Origin: Adineta steineri
Lineage: Eukaryota > Rotifera > Eurotatoria > Adinetida > Adinetidae
Length of the DNA: 64,000 nucleotides
Direction of reading: 5' to 3'
Assembly (NCBI GenBank): GCA_905250115.1
Contig: CAJNOI010000057.1
Coordinates: 270,283 to 334,282, forward strand
Under the pieces are notes generated by a model. That model saw nothing but the letters and a program-made list of their open reading frames with translations. It was not told where the DNA came from and did not search any database. This document shows positions 20,272 through 32,668 of this stretch, piece by piece. Both the position numbers and the translations under genes were made by a program. How positions within the stretch are numbered: the stretch's first letter is position 1; every line of letters starts with the position of its first letter.

Positions 20272-22306
20272 TTATTGATAACGTTCAACTAACATTGCAT
20301 GACCCTAAAATAAGATAATCAATAATCTATAAATATTTTATGTTTTCTCTCTTACTTGACCACCAGCAGCACAAGCAGCTATTAAAGCTAAACGTTTATT
20401 TTCTTTAATCAATCGATTAGCAGCAGTAGTGACAAGTCGAACGCCGGTTGCACCAAATGGATGACCAATACTTAATGATCCTAATATACAAAACAATAAT
20501 TCATATTATAAAATTAGTAGACTAATATAACATACCTCCCCAAAGATTGAATTTATCAAGAGGAATTTCACCGACTTTTGATGAACGATTAAGATATTTT
20601 TTAGAAAAGTAATCCGAATTAAGTGCATTTAAATTTGCTAAAATTTGACCCTACAAAATAATAATGAATTATTTTTTATTAAACTAATTTCTTCTTACTG
20701 CAAAAGCTTCATGAAATTCAAATACATCAATATCATTTAATGTTAAACCACATTGATCAAGTAATTTAGCAGTTGCATATGTAGGTCTTCAATAAAAAAA
20801 TTGATTAGGTTTCTTTATTTATACATCTTCAAAAATCTTACCCAAGTAAAAGTTGATCCTTTGGATCTTGAGATGTGAATACATATCGTCTAGAGATATA
20901 TTAACATATAGATAATTTCAAAATTATTGTTTTTTTATTTACCGAAGATAAGCTTTAGGTTTTAATCCAAGTTCTTTAGCTTTATCAACCGATGTAATTA
21001 ATGATGCAGATGCACCATCAGTAAGATAAGATGAATTTGCTGCAGTGACACTTCCATGTGGTTTAATAAAAGCTGGTTTTAATTTACTCAATTGTTCCAT
21101 AGTTGACACACGAACACCATTATCACGAGAAACAATATCCTGTGCACCTGGAATATGAATGGGTACTACATCATCGAGATATCCTTTTTCTGTTGCTTCA
21201 TGAGCTAATTTATGTGAACGTTGAGCATATTCATCTTGATCACGACGTGATACATTAAACGCAGCAGCTAAACGATCAGCTGATTGACCCATGACTTCGC
21301 CAGTTGAAAATTCAGAAATACTTGGTGGCTATATTGAAAAAAAGAAAATATTTCTTAGAATTAAACTGTAAAAAAAAGAAGTATCTATTTACTTCAGGTG
21401 TGAAGTTTTTAAATGATAACATTTTAGTTATTATTCCAAGACGTTGTGGTCCTGATTTTGCTCGATTTAAACTCAACATTAATTTTCTCATTGGACGTGG
21501 ATAACGTATTGGAACATCAGACATAAAATCAACACCACCAGCAATAACAACATCATTTATACCATTAGCAATATTATTTACAGCTGAAGTAATAGCAGCA
21601 TTCGATGATATACATGCCATTGTAACTGTATGTGCAGGAATATTATCCGGAAATCCAGCACTAAGTAAAGCCTATTGTAAAATAAATTAACCAATATTTT
21701 TTTGACAAAAACAAAACATTTTACATACTTCTCGAGCAATATTTGATGTATTAAGTTCTTGAATTACTGTACCCATAATACAATATTCTGGTACAGATTT
21801 ATCAACATTTGTTCGTTTCATAAGACCACTAGGTAAACGAAATTATTTATACATAATAAATGTAAAGAATATTCAACTCTTACAGAAGAGCATGTCGAGC
21901 TAAATGGTAACCCATTAAATCTTTATAAGAAGTAAAACTTTGTAAAAATGGTGTTCGAACACCATCAATTAAGACAGCATCACGACCAGCGCCTTTGATA
22001 GATTCTAGAAAAACGATATTTTTATTAAATTAATTCGATTTCTTTCTAATGTACTTGTTTTATTTGATGAAGTTGTACTACTAGCAGGAGCTGTTCGTTG
22101 TTGTTGTTGCTGTTGTTGTTGTTGTTGTTGAGCACCTGTTGTTCCTTGTTTTTGTGGTGTATTCGTTGCCAATGAACGAATACATTGTGCCTTATTATTC
22201 CGTAAATGAATTAAACCTATAAAATTAATTTTACATGTTTTTGACTTTTGTTGATTTCAAGAAAAAATATAAATCTACTTTGTTGAAAAGTACAGCGAAG
22301 AGCCAT
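20272..22306 (-). CDS. HADHB: Mitochondrial trifunctional enzyme beta subunit (3-ketoacyl-CoA thiolase)
   Basis: Eleven exons: 22306-22279, 22216-22055, 22004-21884, 21828-21729, 21671-21393, 21328-20943, 20889-20842, 20786-20699, 20650-20536, 20480-20356 and 20304-20272. They give 494 codons plus TAA, close to the usual length. The enzyme performs the thiolytic step of long-chain fatty-acid beta-oxidation in the mitochondrial matrix. The nucleophile is the Cys in [11 protein letters not shown] (about residue 157), the His lies in [10 protein letters not shown] (about 400) and the second Cys in [12 protein letters not shown] (about 479). VDGVRTPF is replaced conservatively by IDGVRTPF, and [14 protein letters not shown] and [18 protein letters not shown] are close to animal HADHB. 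The presequence is unusual in containing a run of about ten Gln from CAA/CAG repeats (22098-22130). Introns are about 50-70 nt. Confidence 0.96.
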
Positions 22307-23977
22307 TGATACGCTTCAATATATAGGAGAAAATATTTAATGAAAGGTCTACTAGTCGGATAAAGCTAAAGCTTCTTAATGGTTATGCTTAAATTATGAT
22401 ATTGGTTTGGAATTTGAACTACATTATTATTGATGAATCGTAAATGACGAATCATTATATTTACACAGATGTCGTATATCTACGACATGATCGATTTTTT
22501 TTCTCACAACAGTATAAAGTTTCTTTTCGTTCTATGTTCGTAAGATATGAATACATCTTTTATAATTATTCTTGTCAATTGTTATAATTATAAAGAAATA
22601 GAAATTGCATATTAACAATTGATCAGATTCTTTTCTTCTCTCACACGCAGGAGAGAGAGAGAGAGATACATACACATCAAATATTCTTCTCATTTTTGTC
22701 TATTACATAGGCTTTGCACATCTTGTGTTCAATATATATTCATATTGTATGATTTATTATGTAATAGATCCATTTGCTCTTATTGCATTATAAAGACTAT
22801 ATGAAAGGCGCGCGCGCGCACATGAGTATAAGCTTTGTACCTCTTAAAAGCTATCAATGCCATTGTAGCGAACAAGAATTGCTCAATGAACCGCACATGG
22901 GCATAGTTTCTTGATCGATTAGAGATATCTATGATCGAGTCTTAAATAAGCAACAAATACTGCAAATTAATCTACCATATCGAAGAAAACAATTTATACA
23001 CTTGTGATTATTAAAATTTTGAAAAAAAAACATTCAAAATCACGTTCATACTTAAGTTAAGAATACATAGAAATATTGCATGTCTAATGAACTTAGTGCC
23101 TTGAAAATAATTATTCAAAGAAAATATATATTTCTTTTGTTGTCAATGTATATGTTTTTTCTTCACATCGTCAATACATCAGAATTCATTAGTTCATAGA
23201 ATAATGTAAAATGTCCTTCTGTATACATCTGTTTATGCTGTATTTAGCCAGCTTGTACTATAAGTGGAACTTTAATCGAGCGCTGAGTGTCGGTCAGGAG
23301 AAAGAATTTTATGGCACATTTGACCAATCGAATAAGAGAAGAACATTGTTCATCAACGTTCTTCTCTTCGTTTTTTTCTTTCTCCTCCTTCTTCGTCTTT
23401 CTCTTGACATATGAAGAGAATGAGGGGGGAAAATCCAGCCGTCGCCCGTCGTTGCCGACGAGACGTGTATATATTTATGCTAGATGAACGAGAGTATATA
23501 TATATTAGAAGAGAGGAAAAAAAGATGGATGGTAGCGGTTAGAGAAGAGAAGTAAAGAGAGAAAGAGATCGACCGACGTGTGCATAAAGAACATCACCCT
23601 CATCTATTGCTTCTCCATCGACAACAAATAATACGAATAAATTGTGGTTTACATTTCTATATTCTGTAGTAAAAAAAGAAAAAGAAAATAGAATTGAACA
23701 ATAACAATACAAAATAACAATTGCTCATTTTTATTCGTCATGCATACGATGAACAAATCCATTCAATTTATCTATTAATAGAAACAAACAACTATGCCAA
23801 AACAATATCAATTTTAATCTCTAGACTATTAGTAATCATCAACCGTCAATTACCTATTATAATTCTTTTTATTGTCGCGACATATTACAATACACATAAT
23901 GATTTGTGATTAACATAAACGCATATATTGGATTCTTTTTTTTTATTAATCTTCTAGTTCAATTTATTATATTAAAA
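22307..23977. other. Divergent intergenic region between HADHB (-) and the MTSS-like gene (+)
   Basis: About 1.7 kb containing both promoters. It includes a GA run and a short alternating (GC) tract at 22808-22820, polypyrimidine stretches near 23340-23410, and AT repeats. No exon was recognised; untranslated exons cannot be excluded. Confidence 0.55.
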
Positions 23978-26900
23978 ATGAATGTTATAGAAAATGCTGA
24001 AAAAGAATGTGCCGTACTTGGCTCATTATTTCAAGGAATTGTCAATGAAATGAAGGTTAGTAATAATAAATCATAATTTTTAATTTTCTATTCGATAGAT
24101 AAGAACCGAATAAGAATCATGTCTATTTAATAGAATACGTATTAGTACTGAGATCTTCAAATGTCAAGGACTTCATCAACATATGTGAATGATGGTTGTA
24201 TATTAGTTCTTGTCTTTTTAAGCTATAATGCAAATATCTAAATTGATTTTTACTACAATATATCAAATATGAGAAAGAATCTGTCTGATCGTATTACTCT
24301 TGTAACAATCTGACTTTTTTTCACACATTATTACGATACGAAAAAGAAGAAGAGAATGTTAACAATTCTTTTTTTTTATATGTTTGTTACTATTTTTAGA
24401 ACAGTTCAACATTATGGGAAGATTTAGCATCTAAAGCAAATAAAATGCATCTTCAACTTAAGTAAGTTTCTATATTACAATTGTTTGTTATGAGACCTTG
24501 AATATTACATTGAACTATAATTAGTTAGAAAAAATATATATATGCATGCACGAAGCATTCATTGTGTTCGCCTGATCAAAGTGACAAAAAAAACATTTGC
24601 CAGAACTACTATTGTAATAATATATAAAGTTGATTCTCTTCGTCTTGTCTGTGAAAGTCCATAGCTTGCGCTATATATATATTTTTTTTTATTTCTTCGC
24701 TGATAAGCACGATAGACAATTGAATGATACACGTACACGCACGCACGCAATGAACGACTTCTCTCGAGATGGAGAGATCGGTTAGCTTCAGCTGTCACAA
24801 TATTTTTTCTTTAAATAATTAGCACTTGAACTATTACTGATGTTCGATACTATTGCTGCTAGAGAGCTAGACAATCATTAGTCGATATAAATGAAAAGAA
24901 AGAGTAAAACGTTCGGTCATTGTATTGTATGTATGCCCTTCAGCTTAGTTGACACACTAGGTAGACGAACGTGAGGATGTGAAAATAGGCATTTTGACAT
25001 TTACATATTAATTCTTTCTTACCCTTTTTTTTTATTAATATATACCATAGCCTCGAATGTTCATTGTCTAATGTATATTTCATCGATTTTTGTCAAATGT
25101 CAGTTTATTTCTTCTCGTTCTTTTATTTACAATTTATGACATGATAAGAATGATTTGATCAATCATCAGCAGCACATATGTGTTCATTAATCATAAAAAA
25201 ACTAAAAAAAATTATTATTATTATGTTTATTGTTTATTTAGATCAACAATAACAACTTTCAGTGTTTTTCTTGATGCTTTTCAACGTATTGCTGATTTAG
25301 CAACAAATACAAAAGGTGCAACAAGAGAAATTGGTACAGCATTAACACGTTTAATTTTACGTCATAAATCAATTGAACAAAAATTAAAATCATTTACAAG
25401 TTCATTAGTTGAAACATTTATTCAACCATTAAATGAACGTATTGAAGAATGGAAAAAATCAGCCAATACTTTAGATAAAGATCATGCAAAAGGTCTCAAA
25501 GGTATTTTCTTAATTAATTTTCTTTTTTTATCTTGTTTATATTATTTATATTATATTTAGATTATAAAAAATTACGTAATGAACTACGTAAAAAAGCAAC
25601 AGAAACAGCTAAATTACAAAAAAAATGTCGAAAATGTAAATTTTTAAGATAATTAATTTTTCTTTGACAAAAAACATATGTATCATTTTTTTTCTAGTAC
25701 CAAAACATGATATATTACATAATAAACTTAATTCCGCAATACAAGAAGTATCAAATTATTATGGCATGTTAGAAGAACGTGAAAAACAAGCATTAAGATC
25801 AGCAATGATTGAAGAACGAAGTCGTTTTTGTACATTATTTACTTTATTAAAACCTGTTATGGTAAATTGAAACAAAAAAAAAACAGAAAGATTGATATCT
25901 ATTCGATAATCGGATGTAACGGAAGAAAGAGTTTGAAAATTGTCTTTCAAATTTGAGCAATTTCCTTGCGGATGTAATGCTTATTTTTGTTATTTCCGTT
26001 AAAGAAATTCCTTTTTCTTCCTTCTTCTTACGATAATATTTCAAGGCTAAATTTTTATCTTTTAGGAACTTGAAATATCACTTGCATCGGAAATGAGTCA
26101 TATTGAAGATCTTGTTCAATATTTAGCTAAACATACAACTGATCCACATTGTTTACCCATAGCGAGTGAACAAGTTATTAAAGATATTAAAGGCATTGAT
26201 TACAGTACAATTGTTGCATTTAAAGTAATTTTAAAAAAAATTTATTTAGACAAAAAAAATATATATTTCTTCTAGACTCCACCATCGTCACCGGGCTCAT
26301 TAAGTTCACGTAAATCAAGTGTTTGTTCAATAAATAGTATTAGTAGTTCATCATCAAATTCAACAAATAATTCACGTAGTCCAAGTCATAAAAAAATTCC
26401 AACACAACAACCACAACAGCAACAATTACAAACACAAATACCGATTCCTATTCAACATCAATTTTGTCATCCAAATAATACAAATCGTTCATTAACAATG
26501 CCGGTAGGATATATTATTATTATTTTTTTTTGTTTGTTTACACATTTGTTTTTTTGAAGTCAAATGTTGCTGTAAGTCGTTTATCAAGTGTATCATCTCA
26601 AGATTCAGGATTTACATCTCAAGAACAGTTCTTTGCGCGTCCACCTTCACCACTTGAAGAAGCAGAAGTAAATTTCTTTAAAATTTTTATTATTCGATTT
26701 ATATTTAAAAAAAATATTTCATTTAGCGTGAAGTCGATGGAAGTTCTAGTCCTTTATTAGTTGTTTGTTCAACATTAAATGCTTGGGCAAAACGTCCTGA
26801 AATTCCATCTAATTGTAAACATCCGGCAACAGTCACCGGTGCACCTGAACCAGTAAAAACTTATCGACCAGCTATAACTGCACATACATTTGATCCACCA

Positions 26901-28389
26901 TCACCGAGTCTATTCGAAAAACCTAATTGGCAAATCTATGAAGAAACAAATCATCGAGCAACAACTGTTTGTATTTTAAATTAAAATTTTTTTTTAAAAA
27001 TAAGATCGATTTAATATAGATTTCTGACGATGGATTATATGGTGCATTATCTCGTCAACATTCAGTACCATCTCGTCGTTGTCGTATACGTGATCTTAGT
27101 TTAGAAAGACATTCACCTATGCGTGAACAACATTATCAATCAACAATGAATAATATTACGAATGGACGTGTTAAACCTACTCAACCACCAACTGTACCAT
27201 CCGATTATTATAGTACAATGACAAGTCGACATAGTCCAGGTACAAATAAATTCTCTTTTATCTTAAATATTTGTATTCAAATAGATTATAAGGTTATAAT
27301 TATCGAAAATGTCATCTTAAGATCTAAGCTTAATATATATTAAAAAAGATATTTTTGTAATAACTAAGCGCCTTTGAATAAGATCTTTAGATGGGTTTAA
27401 TATTATACTAGTTTTAAGATTAATGAGAATTTTTGTCATAATATCTTTGAATATTTGTAATTCCTGTAAAGAAGAAGAATATCATTATATATATAAATAT
27501 TATTAAATTGTTAATTATTTTAGAGGATATCAATCAACGTTTACGAAGTTCTACAATACCATCTGAAACACTGGTAAGAAAATACTTCATTTATTGTGTA
27601 TATTTTCAAAATTTATAATTTTTCATAAAAATAGGCATTTGATCCACGTACAATTGTATGGCGTGAACGATCACGTCAAAATGGTCATATTTCAACATCA
27701 CAATATGGAACTTATTATGGTAGACCATCATTTGAATCAGCAAATGAGACACTCGATGAAAGTGCGTTCATTTACTTAAATAAATCTTTTCAATTATTAA
27801 TATTTTCTTTTTCTTTCTAGTGTACGAATATCTAACAAAAAGTATGTCGTCTTTATATTTTTACTTATATTCAATTAAAAATTTATTTATTTTTTTAGAT
27901 AGTTATCCAACGAATCAACAACAGCAACAACAAAAGAATGAAACACTTCGTCGAGGAATGTCAGTTGCTTTAAATTCAAATGAAAAACCACCGCCACCAC
28001 CAATACGTCGTACACCATCAATGAATACAAATTGTCATCAACAACAACAACAAATTAATAATGGTTATATTGAATTACAATCACGTCTTAAAGCTCGTTT
28101 GAAACGTGCAGAAGAAATAGCTGGTCAAGCTGATCTAATTAATTTTCAACAACAAAAATCGACAACACTAACAAAAGTAACATCAACTATTGTTTCACAA
28201 TCAAATACGAATGATGATGATTTTCCACCACCACCACCAGATTTTCTGCTTAATGATGATTCAAAACCACAACCACAACCACCACCATCAACAACAAGTC
28301 ATTCAACATTATTAGAAGAAATTCAACGTGGATTTAAACTACGCAAAACGGTGATTGATAGAGATAAATCAGGTCCTCGTATAAAATAA
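23978..28389 (+). CDS. MTSS1: MTSS-family I-BAR protein (missing-in-metastasis/ABBA-like)
   Basis: Fourteen exons: 23978-24055, 24400-24461, 25242-25501, 25561-25635, 25698-25861, 26066-26224, 26276-26503, 26560-26667, 26727-26966, 27020-27239, 27524-27573, 27635-27761, 27821-27841 and 27899-28389, for 760 codons plus TAA. Residues 1 to about 240 form an IMD/I-BAR domain; NAEKECAVLGSLFQ and ATNTKGATREIGTALTR match the family. I-BAR domains bend PIP2-rich membranes outward and link them to actin. Next come a Ser-rich linker with RLSSVSSQDSGFTSQ, as in animal MTSS, and Pro-rich tracts. The C-terminal TLLEEIQRGFKLRKT plus DKSGPRI is a WH2 actin-binding motif. Exon 13 is a 21-nt microexon. Symbol by family; vertebrate MTSS1 and MTSS2 cannot be separated here. 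Confidence 0.93.
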
Positions 28390-28997
28390 TTTATACCTCA
28401 GGAATGATATTGTTTTCTTTTCTTTTTTTTTATATTCATGTGCAGATATTATCGTCCGATTAGTATACTCAGTCTTGACAAAATGAAATAAATATAAATG
28501 ACTTTTGTATATATATCTTTATACAATATTATAATTCATGTACAAAAATTCTCTGATTCCTTTTTTTGTGTATTTCTTGTTGTTTATTATTGTTGTCTGT
28601 TTGGTTTTTTTTTCCTTTTTTCAAAGACAAACATCATATACATTATGAATTCGCTCTCTTCTTTTTCTCTACTTGGTTAAATGCAAATTCGTCATTCAAG
28701 ATTTATTTAAATATAGGAATTAATCCTCTAAATTAGTACCTTTATTTGAGATAAGTATCATATATATATATATATTTCAAAAGAATTTCTATCGAACTTA
28801 AAATTTTATATAACTTCGTAATATGATGTATTGTTTGTAATCGATAAATTACGTTTATATATATATTACTATTACTTCATTGATAAGTCCGGATATGACA
28901 AATGTTTTTCAACTCACATCCGTACTTCTCAAAATATATTATTGACATTTCTGTTGAGTACAATGGATGCGAATGAAAATATCAATTAAGAGGTATG

Positions 28998-29058
28998 ACG
29001 GTGGGTGTGGATGGCAGTGGCAGATGAAGTAAATACCCATAGCCACACCCTCAAGATT
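28998..29058. repeat. GTGTGGG-type hairpin element
   Basis: GACGGTGGGTGTGGATGG and CCATAGCCACACCCTCAAG arms flank a short loop. Confidence 0.65.
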
Positions 29059-29201
29059 TATCCAAAACAAAATAAAAGTTAGACTTCTTTTTTTTTGCTT
29101 GATAAAATGCTCAATTAAGTTTATTATATTGCTCATACATGTCACAAACATTAAAAAAAAAACGAAAATAAGATGAATAAAAGGAAGAAAATGAATAAAA
29201 G

Positions 29202-29370
29202 AAACCCCCTCCCCCGAAATAGACGGCTCCCCCGAAATAGTAGGTCCCCTTTGAGCAAAAATCGGGGAAAACTGTCGTACCCACCTAGGCCGTTTTTTTC
29301 AAAAAAAAATTGCAAGTTCTGGAACCATAATAGAAGGGCCTGGGTCTTTTATTACGGGAGGGAGGGGTTT
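29202..29370. repeat. GC-rich inverted-repeat element of unknown class
   Basis: AAACCCCCTCCCCCGAAAT at the left faces ATTACGGGAGGGAGGGGTTT at the right. Its base composition is unlike its surroundings. The left end also has a tandem CCCCCGAAATAG motif. I cannot define a target duplication. Confidence 0.4.
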
Positions 29371-29473
29371 AACGCAAAACTAGCAGTCAACATAATTGAG
29401 CATTTTATCTGAACAACATCGAGAAAATAAATTCCACCAACTACTACTATAAAATCACTGTGTTGTATTTTAA

Positions 29474-32400
29474 TTAAACAACTGGATTGTCTGGTACAAT
29501 GCCAACTGGACTCATTTCCATTAATTCTTTCTTAGCATCAACATCATAATTAATTTTTTCATCATGAACATCGTCTCGTGCCCATGGTTCTGTTTCACCA
29601 CGTGCTAAAAGTGCAAATGCAATAGCCGATATAAGAAATGATCCAGCATATAGCGTAAAAGCTATTTTCCATTCCGCTGGTGTTTTCTAAATAAAATTAT
29701 AAAGCGAGAACAATTCAATTCTACTATTCATTTTTTCTAATACAAACATGTTTCGTAATAATACTTGTTATATATGGTGCACAAAATCCTCCAATACACG
29801 CTAGAATTAATTATAATTTTGTTTTTATTAAATTTCATATGAAATTATTTTCTTACAAATCGTATTGCAAATACCAAAAACAACACCTGAATGAACACCA
29901 CTAAAATCTCCAACATTAACAACATACCCTCCAGACATCATAAAACCACTAGAAAAAAAAAGAAATAATTTAAAAATAACTTATTTTGAATGTTTTACTT
30001 TAATGCTATTCCAATAACTAATAATAATACTGCTGAATAACGTCGTTCACAATCAAGAAATGATATTATTAGAAGACATATAGCTGGGGATAATGTTCCA
30101 ATACCATGAAATAATTTTCTTGTATTAACACGACTTAAAAATTTTCTTCTTATAATAAAATCTGCTAAACCACCAGTTGATAAAACAACTACAAAACTTG
30201 CCATATGTGGTAATGCTGATAGAAAACCATTTTCTTCAATACTAAATAATAAAACTTCATTCATATATTCTGGTACAACTGCCCAAATAGCTAATAGAAA
30301 TATATATAGAAGAAAATTTTTCTTATCTATAACTCATTTCTACAAAACAAACCATATAGACCAAAATCACAAAAAAACATTGAAATAAGTATACACCAAA
30401 AACCTTGTGATCGTAACATTGGTCCCCATGGTACTTTCTAATAGAAAGAGAAAATAAATTTAGTATAATCAAGAAGGAAAAAGCGAGATTTCAGGAGTGT
30501 GTACTTCATTGGTACTTCATTGGTACTTCATCGATACTTCACCGGTACTTCACTAGTGCTTGAAGTACAAATGGAATCCCGACTGAAGTAGAAGTGAAGT
30601 AGAAATGAAGTACCCGTGAAGTAGAAGTGAAGTACAGTGAAGTGTCAGTAAAGTACAGTGAACTACGATAGTTCACGGTATTTCAATTTACTTCAGTCAT
30701 ACTTCACCGTACTTCACTTGTACTTCCGTGTACTTCACTTGTACTTCCTTGTACTTCACTTGTACTTCATTCCCACTTCACTTCTACTACAGTCGTACGC
30801 CACTTCTACTTCAAGCTACTTCAGTCATACTTCACCGTACTTCACTTGTACTTCACTTGTACTTCATTCCTACTTCACTTCTACTACAGTCGTACGTCAC
30901 TTCTACTTCAAGCTACTTCATTCTACTTCACTGGTACTTCATCAGTACTTCACTGTACTTCAAAAACATTTTGAAGTAGATGAAGTCTCGCTTTTTCCCC
31001 CTTGAGTATAATAGATTTTCTTATTACTGTTCGTGTATCTTGAATTTTTTCAGCAGCTTTACATGAACGAATATATTCTTTTTCATTTTCTGATATATGT
31101 GTATTCGTTGAAGGTGTATCACTTGCAAAAATAAGCCAAACTATTGACCACAAAATGCCAAGACCACCTATATTATTGAATTTAATAGATTAAATTTTAA
31201 ATTAAATTATTTTCTTTACCAAGAAGATAGAAAAAATATTCCCAACCATATCGAAATAAATATGGAATAGCATCATTTAATGAAAACGTACAAAAAAGAC
31301 CACCAATTATTAATGAAACAATAGTACCCATTGATGGTCCTAAAATAAAAAAAAGGAATTGTTTTATTTTATCAAGAGATTAATGCACTTCAATTAAGGA
31401 ATTTTACCTGAACTTTGAAATGATAGAAGAGTTGTTAATTCTGCTGCTGGAGCCCATGTTGCCCAAAAACGAAATATTGTAGGCCAAAGACCACCCTGAT
31501 ATATAAAAAGTTAGATATCATGTTTTAATGATAGATTCCTATTCGATATGATGATTTTTTCGACTCATCAATCATAATTAAATTAAAATCAGTATGTTAT
31601 TCATACTATTTTTATTCGTTTATAAATTAATTAGTCTTTCTTTTAATTGCTGTTTACAAAATATTTACAACGATCTATCGTACTTTTGTAACAATGTCCA
31701 TAATAGAGACGGTAGAATTGTTGCGATGTCAGTGATGGTCTACGAGAATTTATGTGAAGGTTCAAATCCGTACTTCAACATTTGAAGTACCTCTTTCAAT
31801 TTAAAAGTACAAAAAATGTTTTTATAAGTAGTTGAAAGAGTCATATTAATCCATTTTAAAAAACCTTGATTCATTTCTTTCTAAATTAAGAATTAATTAT
31901 TTCATATATGCAGCTTTCATCTATATCGTATATCAAGGGTAGAGTCTATTTCGCATTAAAAATTAATAATGTAAAATAAATTCTTATTTATACCTGAGCT
32001 GCACCTGCTACAACACGTATTAGAATAACAAATGATGGATGAAGTTTCGCGAATATTGGTAAAACCATTGTAGCCGCTGATGAAATAAATATAAGTATAG
32101 CAAGGAAACGTTTTGGTCCAAGTAAATTAACAGCAACAGATGATGCCACTTGTGTTAATGCATAACCCCAATAAAATGAACCAAGAATAACACCACGTGT
32201 TTGTTTTGGCCATAGAAGAACTTGACTTGCCTATAATATATTCAAACGTATTCTAAATAAGTAGAAAAATATCATACAGATCGACTTTTTTCCACTGTAT
32301 GTTTATGACAAGAAGCTGGAATATTACGAGAAACAGCAACAGAATTAATATCCTTTGATAAAGTCACATTATCCGCATCAGGGTCAACCATACAAACAAT

Positions 32401-32668
32401 GCTAACACTAAAATAAATCAATAGAAATAATTTTATTCTTTTTTTTAAAAATTTCAAATATCTTACGAAAGTCCATTTCGTTGAGCATAACAAAGAAAAA
32501 AACCTAGAAATGCCAAACAAGCAAGTAGAAGACGTATTGAACATACCAATGGTGCTATTATTAAAAATAAATATCATTAATTTTTTTGTTCTAAAATACT
32601 ATTTCATTTTTCTCACCCTTTACTTCTTGAGTTCCACTAATCACGTATACATCTTTTTTCTTTGCCAT
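29474..32668 (-). CDS. SLC17-family anion transporter (sialin-like)
   Basis: Twelve exons: 32668-32617, 32554-32467, 32407-32278, 32230-31994, 31495-31408, 31339-31220, 31167-31028, 30437-30353, 30290-29999, 29948-29857, 29800-29748 and 29686-29474, for 529 codons plus TAA. It is a major-facilitator protein with about 12 hydrophobic segments and a large, Asn-bearing loop after segment 1. SLC17 members carry anions such as sialate, glutamate or nucleotides across lysosomal or vesicle membranes using proton or membrane potential. Family signs are GFFLCYAQRNGLSVSIV with the conserved Arg, ILGSFYWGYALTQV, ASDTPSTNTHISENEKEYI and KVPWGPML. The substrate cannot be deduced. Intron 4 (31496-31993) is long, and intron 7 (30438-31027) was enlarged by foldback element 2. 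Confidence 0.9.
30470..31004. mobile_element. Foldback/MITE-like element 2 (535 bp) in SLC17 intron 7
   Basis: It has the same ends as element 1: the right end is the exact 24-bp repeat and the left end has a few changes (CAAGAAGGAAAAAGCGAGAT). The perfect 8-bp duplication AGTATAAT lies at 30462-30469 and 31005-31012. The two ends are distinguishable: one continues GGAGTGTGTACTTCA, the other TCTACTTCAAAATG then TTTTTGAAGTAC, so elements 1 and 2 lie in opposite orientation. The interior is again TACTTCA/TGAAGTA repeats. Removing the element and one duplication leaves a normal intron of about 47 nt. Confidence 0.92.

Larger units (their letters stand above)
28390..29473. other. Tail-to-tail intergenic region between MTSS-like and SLC17 genes
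   Basis: Holds a GTGTGGG hairpin (28998-29058) and a GC-rich inverted repeat (29202-29370). No exon was recognised. Confidence 0.55.

Noticed and set aside
22619-22804. Small plus-strand frame near the HADHB start
   Set aside because: Arises from a GA/CT-rich repeat; no family match and no supporting splice sites.
23211-23487. Small overlapping open frames upstream of the MTSS-like gene
   Set aside because: Low-complexity Phe/Ser/Leu runs from polypyrimidine DNA; no splice context or motif.
30658-31005. Similar repetitive frames on the plus strand in the SLC17 region
   Set aside because: They lie within foldback element 2 in an intron and read the same repeat.
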